From Anagrus nilaparvatae (taxonomy: Eukaryota; Arthropoda; Insecta; Hymenoptera; Mymaridae), in contig JAKSXM010000231.1 of NCBI GenBank assembly GCA_022575985.1, positions 9,612,501-9,676,500 of the forward strand: a stretch of DNA of 64,000 nucleotides, in the 5' to 3' direction. Below the pieces are notes generated by a model. That model ran no database searches, was not told where the DNA came from, and saw only the letters and a list, made by a program, of their open reading frames with translations. Of the stretch, positions 43,295 through 53,697 are shown in pieces. The number at the start of each line of letters is the position of its first letter. The first letter of the stretch is position 1. Made by a program: the position numbers and the translations under genes.

Positions 43295-44660
43295 TTATAA
43301 TATTTTAGTTCCCCAAACTGAACACTGGTGTATTTGTGTTTGATGCATCATGGTTTTTAATAAATTTATGAAATTGTTATAAATTTTACTATAGTTTTGA
43401 AAAAGTTGATTCTTATCTTCATAGATAAAGCATGAATAATTGCACATAGGACCAAATTCTTTAATACACTCAAGGATGTGATCTCCGATATCATGCAAAG
43501 TCTACGAAAATGCGTAGCTGCAGGTTCAAAAAAACCTAACAAAGGATTCAAAGCAGAAGCGTCATGAGTAACTGATGACAGAGCGGTGCAAATAATATAA
43601 TTTTTGTTATTTATTGTTACTACCTTGCTTTCATCTCTTTCAAATTTTTGTAATTCTCTTACAAAAGGCACTAACACATCATTTATAGTATATTTGAGCG
43701 TTATATAGTCATTGCAGAGGGATAAAACGTGAACGCTTCCTGAAAAATTGATTAAATGTGGAGATAGATTAAGTATCCGATAATAATAGAAGGCACCTAT
43801 TTTGTGATCTTTGACTTTATTACCAAGGGCGTTATTACCAACAAATTCGTCATAAGACAGTTGTATTCTCAATGAATTAGGATACTTATTAAAAAACGGA
43901 TGGTTTTTAAAATGATCACCGTCTTCATAGTATCTTATAAAATCATCTTGTGATTGATTGGAACAATTTTTGATAAAGGGCATAACTTCAGGATTAGATA
44001 ATATCAACTTCAATGTTTTCTTAAACAAAACATACATTTATTCATCATTATCTAAGCCTAAATATTTGGATTCTGGCTTAACTGTATTACTGTAAACTAC
44101 GTACTAAACTGTACTTAAAAATTTCTTGTAGCGGTCCTATCTTACCTCACAAATCATTGTATTTATTAAATGATTCAATGCCAACAAACTGGTCAATAAA
44201 CGCGCTTGTATCTGGTAAATCAAATTTTTAATTACTGAAATATTTTCTTATTTTTAGGAGAACTTTGTTCATGTTTTCACGTAGCAGATTCCCTGATTCT
44301 TTTACAACTTTTCCTAATGCTGTACCTGTAAACGTATTATCAAAACGTAATTTAGCAACGAATTTTACCATCATAGCGTCAAATTTCAGGTAACCAAGCT
44401 TTATCAGAATGGTTGACAACATTTTCAGCGTTATTAGTTGCCAAAAATCTTGTCAGTGTATGTTTTTCTGTAACATGAATTTTAAAGTTTCTAAAATTTG
44501 TAAAAACTTTTTGGCACCCTTTTGTCCTACATGGAAAATGATTTGTTAGTGAATTCACGTTGTGTTCTAATGACTTAATATGTTTCTCTAAGTCAAAAAA
44601 ACTGTTAAAATTTTTTTCGCAAAAACAACAAAGCAATTGGAAATTTAATTTATTGTCCAT
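43295..44660 (-). pseudogene. C2H2 zinc-finger plus transposase-like protein, frameshifted
   Basis: Minus-strand pieces: 44379-44660 (starts MDNKLNFQLLCCFCEKNF, two C2H2-type fingers: CCFCEKNFNSFFDLEKHIKS and FPCRTKGCQKVFTNFRNF ending HVTEKH), 44228-44422, 43366-44037 and 43295-43498. The third contains IQLSYDEFVGNNALGNKVKD, the counterpart of the ADEFETGNPLGSHSGKQKL motif in the gene at 411-2030; the last has HDIGDHILECIKEFGPMCNY followed by FIYEDKN, counterpart of the HYTESMIQNRPLLHYW...FERKN segment. So this is the same transposase-like superfamily with its N-terminal zinc fingers. At least two frameshifts and perhaps an intron (44038-44227) separate the pieces. Its function would be DNA transposition, by analogy. 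Confidence 0.6.
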
Positions 44661-46139
44661 GTTTGTTTTTGAATTTATATATATGGGTGGTTTTCACTGT
44701 TCTCACAATTTCTTTTTTTATTTTTATGTTTATCAAGGTTCAAAAACATAAAATTTTCAGTGGTACTGCTACAAATGTAAAAATAAATTCTACGTGTTAT
44801 TCTTATAGGATTTTTCTATTTATGCGGACGGTGGCGAAATTTTTTTTTTGTAAAAGCGTTTTAAAAATTTAATACGTTTAATTTTCATAGTTAAAACTTT
44901 CATATTTAAAATTTTAAGTTTTCCACGGTTCATATATAAATGGTTAAGTAAAAAAAAATACAACAATGCTTTCAAGTGCATAAATATAGAGTACGCTCCC
45001 ATAAAAGGTGGGAAGCTTAAAAAAAGCTAAAATCGAGGAACAGACTTATATGTGACGATAAGATAAGAGGATTAAATGAAAATTTGTTTCGTTGAAAAAA
45101 ATGAGTTTTTGGGACCTAAATACGTCACTTGCATCCTATAGAAAAATCTAACTTCATATTTTAAGCTGTTTGTTAATACTCAAAGTTTATAGTTAAGCAA
45201 AAGGACTGCAGATAGTAGCGACATTTTGAACACATATGCTCCAGAAAATTTTTTTGTTAACTTACCGATATATATGTAGTAGGTTGTTACTTTAAAAAAA
45301 TATTATTTATCAACTTATTAAAAGAAAAAAAAGTGCAAAAGAGCTTTCGTTTCGGATATAAGTGAGGACACAATGTATATCGTTCCTGTGAAAAGCACCC
45401 ATATAAATCTATATTATATTGTACTAAAAACTAATTGAACTCTAGTCTTATATAAATAATATCAGTTTATGAATTAATTAATTAAAAGTAAATTGTTCAA
45501 TTGCACTTTATATTTTTTCTGAAGAATCCCGATTTAATAAATAAGACAAAATCAACAGTATCACATTAGATAAATATCGTTCTTCTTGAATAAAAAATCT
45601 TATTTTTTTCTATTTTTTAAATTCTAAGCTGGGGTCCTAAAATGATAAAAATAATATTTTCCTTAAAAAATTGAGAATGGTAATGTGAAAAAATGAAAGC
45701 TTTTGATTTTAAAAACTATGAAAGATAGATAGATAACAACTATAGGATAAATGAGCATTCCAATAAAGTTAGTGCACTACTTATAGGATTTTAAAATTCC
45801 AAAAATTTTATTCTTTTTTTAATTAAAATCTAGAAAGTATACTCGAAGAAGAAAAATTAAAAAGTAAAAGAAAAAAACTTAGAATATAATTAAACGATTT
45901 CCACTTAAAACATTAATATGTATACTTTTTTAAATATCTCATTTAACATTTATAACCAGGTATACCATTGCTCGCATAGACTAGATTTTTGTTCGTAAAA
46001 GAAAAACTAAACCCGGAAAATTTTTGAAAATTATTTAATTTGCGGATTAGAAAATAAAATAATTTATTTTTAAATTTTTAATCATAAATGGGAAAATGTT
46101 GATTAAAATAAGAAGTAATCAAAAATCGGGAAATGGCTG
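44661..46139. other. AT-rich intergenic stretch
   Basis: Nearly 1.5 kb with no open frame, RNA gene or repeat that I can support. Confidence 0.4.
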
Positions 46140-46149
46140 ACTTCTCTCT

Positions 46150-46270
46150 CTCTCGTGGCTGATGACGAACATTGTCGGTCCCAGATCAGGGAAGAGGAGG
46201 CTGTTGATGACAACAGTCAATTCCATCTTGCTCTACGGTGCAGAGGTGTGGGTGGACAATGTCCCCTAAC
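46150..46270 (+). pseudogene. fragment of an R1-type reverse transcriptase ORF
   Basis: About 120 bp, plus strand, matching copies A and B in the segment just after the reverse transcriptase domain: GPRSGKRRLLMTTVNSILLY then GAEVWVDNV. The opposite strand of A at about 24290-24410 carries the same sequence with few changes. Both ends break abruptly, so it is an isolated fragment. Confidence 0.8.
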
Positions 46271-46752
46271 TCGGCAAACACTTCATAACATGAATCGCTT
46301 TACACTGCCATATAACCTGGGGTCTCATGCATGAGATGATAAGCATACTCATTCGAGGCAAGGCTTGCTATAGCTAGAGAATTTTTGATGGTTTCTCTCT
46401 CTAAATTGTGGTGTTGGAGGACTACGTCTAAATATAACTGGGTCATTTGCTTACGTATGATCAGTGAAAGCAAATTTATTATAGACAAATAAAAATAAAT
46501 CCAGATTTTCTACCGTATTGAATTTTCGGAAAAATGGTGACCTACCGCCGTTGGTTTGAATTAAAAACATTTTGGGCTACTCACTATATTTATCTGCATT
46601 GCATCAATCCTTGGGCAGAGCTTTCCAGAAAGAGTTTCCACCTTCCATATCGATGCAAGTTGTGCCTGACATTCGACAAGTTGTTCCAGACTTAAAATGT
46701 ATTTTGTCATTATTCAGATTGGCTTGGGGGGTATAAGTCATTAAAATTATTT

Positions 46753-47028
46753 TTATTGTTCCTGTACGAGGCCATAGTAATTAACAAATAGAGCACCATA
46801 ACAGCTTGATTCGGAAGCACTGCTAGCTAAGGTTAAACTATAGGTTTGAGTTTGGTTAACGCGAACTACAGTGATGACGTTGCTATTCATGAACATGCAA
46901 TTGCCAGTCTGGTGGAACAGTTGGTAGGCATCACGTCTAATTCCGCTTATGTACTGCTGAATACCATTTTCTACTAGAATTAGATAATCTAAAATGCTAC
47001 ATTTGTGCACTTGCCGAAGTACTTCCAA
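46753..47028 (-). CDS. unidentified protein fragment, 91 codons
   Basis: An open frame beginning MEVLRQVHKCSILDYLILVE and containing GIQQYISGIRRDAYQLFHQT and SSCYGALFVNYYGLVQEQ. I recognise no domain. It lies downstream, on the same strand, of the Ty3/gypsy pol remains, so it could be a remnant of an env-like or other 3' ORF of that element; this is only a positional argument. Confidence 0.25.
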   Translation of the reverse strand: MEVLRQVHKCSILDYLILVENGIQQYISGIRRDAYQLFHQTGNCMFMNSNVITVVRVNQTQTYSLTLASSASESSCYGALFVNYYGLVQEQ

Positions 47029-47674
47029 TTTACACTGTATAACTATAACAATTTAACTATAACAATTGTATATCAACTATTTTGCTGTTAGTATTGCTAA
47101 GAGGAATATTGCAAGGTCCTACTTCCAGCAGAGAAATAGTAGTCAGCTTTCGGATCTTTGATCCGCTGCCATAGCCAATCATTGCTGACGTCTGCTGCAT
47201 TGATAAGTAAAGTATAATAAAAGAAAGAAACTTGAAGGTTGAATCCTTTTAAAACAGAAAAATAAGGTTAAACATCATCTCTGAAATAACCTAATTGTAA
47301 CCTATCTGAATGACAGCTTTTGACCGCTTGTTAGTTTTAATTTTTAAACTACCTATTAAAGACTTGTTCTACGCTTTACGCTACCAGGAACGTATTTTGA
47401 GTGTTGTTCTATTCGATTTTTCTTTAAAATCTTCTCAGCTCCTTCATCCAATGGTTTACCAGTGGTGTCAATAAAATGAATCAGATGATTTCTACAATAT
47501 TACAAATATTCCTAGGAGTACTGTAAAAATCTCTTAGGATTATCACGGAGAGCTTGTTTTTCTTCATTTATATCTCGCTCAGAAGTTACGCTGTCAGATT
47601 CTTAGTCCTCTCCGCTGCCTGGCAACTCGTCCAAACTATTTTATGATTCCGATATAATGTTTTTTCTTGGTACT

Positions 47675-47911
47675 TTACGTTTTTGGACTTAGTACGTATT
47701 TCCAGACTATGATTATTGATAATACCATCATATTTACCTGTTTCCTGGACTTCTTTTGTACATGGAATTTCTTCCTTAACTTCTTCCTCTTTTGATTTAG
47801 CTTTTGGACGACCTCTTTTTTTTTTGGTGGTGGTCTAGGAGGCGCTGGCTGGTTTTGTGGTTCGATTTCCCTTTCGGGTCCGATTATTTGTTCGTCTTGT
47901 CTACTTGGCAC
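47675..47911 (-). pseudogene. gypsy pol linker segment, Pro/Lys-rich
   Basis: 78 codons, Pro-rich (QPAPPRPPPKKK) and then strongly basic. It continues the RNase H piece in the 3' direction after a stop at about 47913-47915, as the spacer before an integrase would. Degraded coding signal continues to about 47240. Confidence 0.4.
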
Positions 47912-47914
47912 AGG

Positions 47915-48499
47915 TTAAGGTATATTTTCTTCTATTATAGGTGGCTGAATTGCTCTTCTAGCTTGAGCTCTAGTGATGAAGTTTATCAACGCCTCATTCT
48001 CTACCGGGGTTGGAGAATTTCTTGAAAGTGCGTCTGCATTCACTTGTCGTTTTCCAGTGCTATAAACTATATCAAAATCATAGTCGGAGAGATAGAACCG
48101 CCAATGCAGTACTCTTGCGTTACATTCTGCTGACTTAAAGGACACTAATAGTTTATGGTCTGTTATTACGATAAAATGTGTGTTGTATACAAAATGTCTG
48201 AAATGTTTAACACCAAAAAGAATGGCAAGTAACTCTTTTTCATAAACTGGGTACCGTAGTTCTGGCTCCTGTAAGGTACGTGATGCATATTCTAAAGGCT
48301 GATTTTCTCCTAACTTACCCTGTGACATAATAGCACCGACAGCCACATTGAATGCATCGGTAGTAATTATGAATTCTTTTTTAAAATCTGGGAACATAAG
48401 AAAAAGAGTACTGCACAATTTTTCCTTTAGCAGATTAAAAGAATCATCCGCTTCTTTATCCCATATAAACTCTTTGTCTTTCTGTAACAATTTTGTCAT
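47915..48499 (-). pseudogene. Ty3/gypsy RNase H and tether region
   Basis: 194 codons. The connection helix FIWDKEADDSFNLLKEKLC is followed by the RNase H fold: IITTDAFNVAVGAIMSQ (first catalytic Asp), YPVYEKELLAILFGVKHFRH (Glu), FIVITDHKLLVSF (Asp) and STGKRQVNADALSR (last Asp). It removes the RNA strand of the hybrid during reverse transcription. The frame is open but flanked by stops on both sides. Confidence 0.9.
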
Positions 48500-48631
48500 T
48501 GGTTTTACTAGATTTGCAAAGTTCGGTATGAACTTTGAATAATAGATGCAAAGACCTAAGTACTGTCGGATATTCTTGACCTTTTTCAGTACAGGAAATC
48601 TTTTTACGACTTTGATCTTTTTGGGATCAAT

Positions 48632-48868
48632 TTAAAGACCATCCTTGCTTATTATGTGGCCAAGATATGTACTAAATCGAAGCAAAAATTCAGATTCGTC
48701 TATCTGCAATTTTAAATTAAACTTTGCTAGGGCCTCCATTACGATCTTAATTAAACGCTGAAACGATGAAGGCGAAATTTTTAAACCAAATGCCAAACGG
48801 CGGAATTGCCAATAACCATAGGGGGTTGAAAAAGCGCATTTATGTGCGTCCTGGGGGTCTATTTTCAC
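48632..48868 (-). pseudogene. gypsy reverse transcriptase fragment with active site deleted
   Basis: 78 codons: HKCAFSTPYGYWQFRRLAFG, LKISPSSFQRLIKIVMEAL, then directly KFNLKLQIDESEFLLRFSTY and LGHIISKDGL. In intact gypsy elements the segment with Y/F-x-D-D lies between the VMEAL-type helix and the KFNLKL-type strand, so about 30-40 residues including the catalytic Asp pair are gone. Confidence 0.8.
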
Positions 48869-49013
48869 TTGAAAAATCCTTGCGTTGTGTAAAGTTAATA
48901 ACCTCTAGCTTGCTGAAATAACTCTTAGCTATATTCGGTAATAGGTAACAATTACCTACAGTAATCTAGATTATCTCCCTAAAATCAATTACCAGTCTCC
49001 TCCTTTTGACGGC

Positions 49014-49307
49014 TCAATGGAGAAAAACATCCGTTCCTCCTAATTCATCTCCCTTGAGATAAAATAAGTCTGCATGTTCTCCTAGGAGACTGTCGATGTG
49101 GGCTCTGTCTTCTTTGCTCAGGTGATTTAGTCGTAGCAAGGTTTTCAATTTATCAGAACGCGACATGTTTTCTTTAAAACTTTGTTCTACATCTTCATCT
49201 TCAGATCCATAAAAATATATCTGTGTTAGGGTTGTTTTCAATAGACTTATAGAATTTTCATCTTCTCCTATTTGTTTGACCACCCACAGAGAATTAATTG
49301 TCCTCAT
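49014..49307 (-). pseudogene. gypsy pol segment between protease and reverse transcriptase
   Basis: 97 codons containing LKTLLRLNHLSKEDRAHIDS and LLGEHADLFYLKGDELGGTD, the pattern found just before the reverse transcriptase start in gypsy-type pol (L-x-L-D-H-L-N-x-E-E-x-x-x-I-x-x-L). It supports a Ty3/gypsy origin. Confidence 0.7.
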
Positions 49308-49396
49308 ATTATTGTAATTTTTGTATTTTTCTTCTCCAGAATAATTGTAATCTTCGTTTATCTCTAATGAATCAGGAATTAAGCTACCTTGATGTT

Positions 49397-49888
49397 TTAC
49401 AAAGATGTTGAAAAAGTTACTTCAGTATCTTTCAAAAACATGTTGTCTACAAAACTTAATCCTGAGTCCCTGTTGGATTCTTTCTCGTCTTCGGAGTCTG
49501 CCTCAGACGATGCTGCTGAACTGATAATATCCAAGTCGCTATCAAAATTAACCTTATTCACATCCATCGAATAACAACCTGAACTGGTAATTTCTGTGCT
49601 TGGTTCGTTGCTCTCGTTTTCTATACAAAATGGTACTTCCTTTCCTTGAATAACTACTACCTTTTTACCATAGTCTATTTTACATTGTACTTTAGAAAAG
49701 AATGGAATACCCGACATACCATCGAATGATATATTTATATTATCTGGAGCCACATGAAAAACAGCTGATTGGCCATGAATTACCATAGCTAATGCTCTTA
49801 AAGTTGGTACTGGATCTTTAATAATTTTGACTACAACAATCATAAATAAATGTTTGTTCATTTTCGAGTCTTTATATCTGAGCGTCAC
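49397..49888 (-). pseudogene. gypsy aspartic protease C-terminal region
   Basis: 163 codons. The first half, VFHVAPDNINISFDGMSGIP then FFSKVQCKIDYGKKVVVIQG, resembles the second half of gypsy-type aspartic proteases (G-I-L-G-x-x-F-type turn altered here). A Ser/Glu-rich acidic linker follows. The D-T/S-G active site would lie upstream of 49888 and was not seen. Confidence 0.55.
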
Positions 49889-50640
49889 TGAGACGTTAAC
49901 TCAAATCTACAATACCAGGGTGATGCTAAAGTAGTAGGTTTGACTTAGTGTTTCAATAAGTAAAGAAAAGTAAGTTTAATTTAAATATTAAAAAAATTTT
50001 TTTTCTTTATTATTAATATTATCTATTATTTTCAGGTATCCTTGAGGATTTGTCACTAGAATAGTATGTCAACATTGCTAGTTTCTGGGTGTCGAAGTGA
50101 CCAGGATGACGTAAAGGTGCCAACTAAAAGGGGTTTGACTTGGTGTACTACTATGTTAGCTCCAGGAGATATTTAGGTGTAAATATCTTGCGGATCAAGT
50201 GGCAAAGGCCGTTTGGGTATGCTTCGAGAATCTATAGCAGAGGTTTGGGGTAGACTACATTAAATGGCTACGAATAGAACGAATAAGTATCTTTCTGATA
50301 CATGCTTTTATTATAATTATTTTTAAATTATTTTATTTCTTTTTCGGGTATTTATTTCTAATGGAGCTCTTTTTTTTTAAGATTTAATGATGATATATAT
50401 GAAAAAGATTTAATATTATCTCGACACTTTTTTTTTGTATTACAAAGTAAATAGTTAGAGATAAATGGTGTAAAAATAATTTAATTGTTTTTATTTTTCA
50501 GTGATTTTAATAATTTAATGTGCAAAGTTTTGTATAAATATTGTGTTATTTATTTTATTTAAGGGGCTAAAGTAAAATTCGTTAATTGATGCTGATTAAT
50601 TAAGTGAACCTATAAATGTATGAATAAAAAAAATTTTTAT
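49889..50640. other. intergenic stretch
   Basis: AT-rich apart from 50040-50260. No gene recognised. A remnant of the gypsy gag/5' region could be expected here, but no frame supports it. Confidence 0.3.
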
Positions 50641-50649
50641 TTTTAATCA

Positions 50650-50948
50650 CTGCAAGATGGCGCCGGTATATACAGATGTGTTTGTATTGTCTCTTAAAAT
50701 TCTTTAATTATCTAAAGTTTATTTAGTTCTTTAAAAAATGTGATATTACTATAACATCAATCTTGTGATTAAATATCGGTGTTTATTAAGATTTTCATTA
50801 ATTTATTGTAATTGTTTTCTTTTATTGAAAACTATTATTGTGTATTATTAGTGACTACCAAGACAACCTCTGCAAGAAAAATTTTAGCGGGATTTTATAT
50901 CCCTATATATCTATAAGCTAGTTATCGGTTTAAATTACAATACTCAAA
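50650..50948 (+). promoter_or_regulatory. probable 5' UTR of a non-LTR element with a YY1-like motif
   Basis: The sequence gcaagatggcgccgg (about 50652-50666) matches the CAAGATGGCG core of the YY1 motif, which lies at the start of several non-LTR retrotransposons and positions their transcription start. It is about 285 bp upstream of the ATG at 50949. No direct evidence of binding or of the exact element start. Confidence 0.3.
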
Positions 50949-51319
50949 ATGGATAATACACAAGGTAATATACAAAGTAATATACCTTTACAGTGTTTTT
51001 CACTGAATAAATGCACTTCAAACTCCATAATAAAAGGTAGAGTTTGTATAGACTGTGGTAATGCATATCATGCTGGCTGTCTTAAAAAATTAAAGAACAT
51101 CATACAAAAAACTTCTTAATAAAATGTTGTGATAGAAAAAGCAAATTAAATGACTCTAAAAAAGATGAAATTAATAATTCTTCTCTTAATAATAATAATG
51201 ATTTTGATAAACTTAAATCTAAATATGAGGATTTAAAAATTAAATACAATAAACTTCTGCTAGAAAATAAAAACAATAGTAATAATATCAACAAGAGTAA
51301 TAATAATAACAATAATAAT

Positions 51320-51333
51320 AATAGTGCTATTGA
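51320..51333 (+). repeat. 14-bp target-site duplication, left copy
   Basis: aatagtgctattga, repeated exactly at 58045-58058 on the other side of element C. Joining the two flanks at this duplication restores the reading frame of the host ORF1. Confidence 0.95.
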
Positions 51334-52388
51334 ACTCCGCTGTACCGGTCCCAAGCCCGGGGCCTTCTAGGAGGAAGGAGGAGGGTAGTTCACGCCGCCT
51401 TCCTAAGGTTGAACTAGAATCGGGGATGCGGGATATGGCTTCTGGAATATCAAAGGCTGCTCTATAAACGGGTCTATGCCCTGCAATTCTTATTGGGGCA
51501 GTTGCTGGATGCTCTGCACCCTGGTGCATTCTTTCAACAAGAATGCCGCAGAATGCTACCCTATGCATCCTCGAGGAATCGGCAATCAAAGGTGACTCGA
51601 AGGGATCTCCCAATTTAAGTGCGACTCAAGCCACTTACGGGCCCTGCTTTTAGCGGTGGTCCTAAGTATCGGCTCTTAGCATGGGGATTTCCTGCCTAGA
51701 GCACAGCGGCGTAGACGCTAAGCGTTAGCTGCGGGTCCGCCATATCATTTAATTGGTGTGATATGGTCATAGTGTGAAGGCGCGGCTGAAGGAATCGGAG
51801 ATGCTGGATGGAGCTTTCTGAGAACATCTGGGCCACCCTTATAAACAGGGTCTGTGCCATCGTTTCTACATAAGGTACCTCGTACCATCGTGCACTCTTA
51901 ACGGAGCGCCACAGAAAGCTGTCTAAAAGCACCTTCGAGGAATTCGGCTGGGGGAGTCCACTTTGGGAGGACTTAAAGAGGATTCCTGGATCTTTTGGCG
52001 GTAATCCCTAATTGGATTCCTCCCCTGTCTCGTGACGGGCAAATAATATCGTGAGATGGTAGCAACCATGGAGGTGAGAGTCCGTCCAAACTGTTAGACT
52101 ACGGTCGAAACCCTAATATACGGCGGGTACAGGTAGGGCACAATACCGTATAATGTCACCAGTCATGATGGTGGAATCCATCGAACTGCAAGACCGAAAT
52201 CGGACATCACTGTGGGAATATTTGGAACCATGGTGACGGCTGACACGGTCTGCCCAGCCTAACGATAGAGTGACGCAAGCATGCTCTGTAGGCGGGGGTA
52301 TCCAGAAGATCGGATGCCCCCTCATGAGGGGGTAATCTCATGCCTAGTGCAGCACTTCAGGGCACCTGGGGGCCCCCTGATTTATGTG
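51334..52388 (+). promoter_or_regulatory. modular 5' UTR of element C
   Basis: About 1.05 kb, GC-rich. A module with ctataaacgggtctatgcc and aatgccgcagaatgctacc (51465-51560) recurs in altered form (ttataaacagggtctgtgcc, agcgccacagaaagctgtc; 51838-51925). The region is homologous to the 5' UTR of copy A along most of its length. Near its end is a perfect 16-nt palindrome CCCCCTCATGAGGGGG (52317-52332), just upstream of the ORF1 start. A promoter role is inferred from position. Confidence 0.6.
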
Positions 52389-53660
52389 ATGAATGTTCCG
52401 TCCTCCCCCTTCTCCCAGATAAGGCGGCTCTGTTTGGGGGTGACGACCCTTTCCGACCCACTCGAAATTGATAACCATAATAAAACCCCAAAACAAAACG
52501 TTAGTAATAACGGAAAACCTGATGGGACTCTTAAAGAGACACCACAGAAAACAAATACTGATTCAGTGAATCAGGTTACTCCTTCCATTAAACCCGGGAC
52601 TCATAATGAGAAACCGGCAACTGGGACCCAATCTGGGACAACAGGTGGAAGAAACTCAAAACTGGCTGATATCTTTAATAAGAAATCGGCAACCCATACT
52701 GGGACTCTAGAAGGGAAACCAGGTGGAGGCAATCAGAAGTTTGCAAATGGAACACCTCCGGGTGGAACAAGCGCAAATAAAAGATCCGGGGCTCAAAAGA
52801 AAAAGGCAAAGTTAGCTAGAATAGCTAAAGAAAGGGAAGCCCAGGGATATGAAACTCCTTCTCCCAGATCTGCGGGACTCAAGAGAGGTAGAAGTGGGGA
52901 AGACACTTCTCCCAATTTTGAGAACCGTAAGAAAAGGGATACGGGATTACCGAAGGCGAAGGGGACCTATAAGCAGGCTCTCGAGAATGGCAACATTATT
53001 GGGATCGTGGTTAGAGGATACCCAGACCCTTCGAAGTATATAAATGAAGAAAGGAGAGAGCTTATCCAAGAATCGATCTTGAATTATATACTTCAGGACG
53101 AGCTTGGGGAGGCTCCTAATTTTATAGACTACTGGATTGCCCATGGCTACCTGAAGGTAAAATATCAGGCGGACAAGGACAAGAAGTGGATCGAAGATAG
53201 AATAGCTGATTTGAAGCCGTGGGAGGGAGCGGAGTTCTTTGTCGCTGACATAAATACTCTCCCCAAATACGCTAAGGTCGCTATCTATGCGAAAGGTAAC
53301 ATGAATGGACCGGACACTCTGAAAATTCTGGCCCGACAAAACGGGACATTAAAGACAGATGTCTGACACATCATAGAATTTAGGCCAAAGCAAATTCCAT
53401 CGGGGCCAAATTTGATGGTCGTCAGTATGCCAGAACAGCAGGTCGATGCCCTTAAGGGACTGGACCTCAAACCTGCCTTTGGATTAGGTAGGGCTGGGTG
53501 TGCCATTCTCCATAAGGAAAAGAAGACCTTGCCAGAGGAGGCTGACGTCGATACAACTTTGACCTCAGATGAGGCGACAATAGTGGAGGCGATGTCCGCA
53601 ATGGAGACCACCGACAAAAACCGACACTATTGGGGAAAACCCGGGAAATGGGGATGCTAA
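52281..53660 (+). pseudogene. element C ORF1 with DUF4780-like domain, one in-frame TGA
   Basis: The frame is open from 52281; the likely start is the Met at 52389 (MNVPSSPFSQIRRL). Residues up to about 210 of the product are low complexity (Lys/Thr/Gly/Asn), including repeated GTLE/GT-x-x-G-T segments. The C-terminal part matches DUF4780, a domain of insect retrotransposon ORF1s: WIEDRIADLKPWEGAEFFVA, DINTLPKYAKVAIYAKG, then after a TGA at 53364-53366 in the same frame, IIEFRPKQIPSGPNLMVVSM and LKPAFGLGRAGCAIL. The family has Trp at the TGA position, so a single base change probably made the stop. The frame ends at TAA 53658-53660, 37 bases before ORF2. No zinc knuckles are present, unlike copy A. 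Confidence 0.75.
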
Positions 53661-53697
53661 TCTGGTCCCTACTGAGGGAGGAGGGAAAGCTGTTTAA

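Larger units (their letters stand above)
47240..49888 (-). mobile_element. Ty3/gypsy-type LTR retrotransposon pol remains
   Basis: Minus-strand series of broken coding pieces in the order protease region (49397-49888), linker (49014-49307), reverse transcriptase (48632-48868), RNase H (47915-48499) and a Pro/Lys-rich linker (47675-47911). This is the Ty3/gypsy pol order. The integrase was not found and no LTRs were located. Confidence 0.8.
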
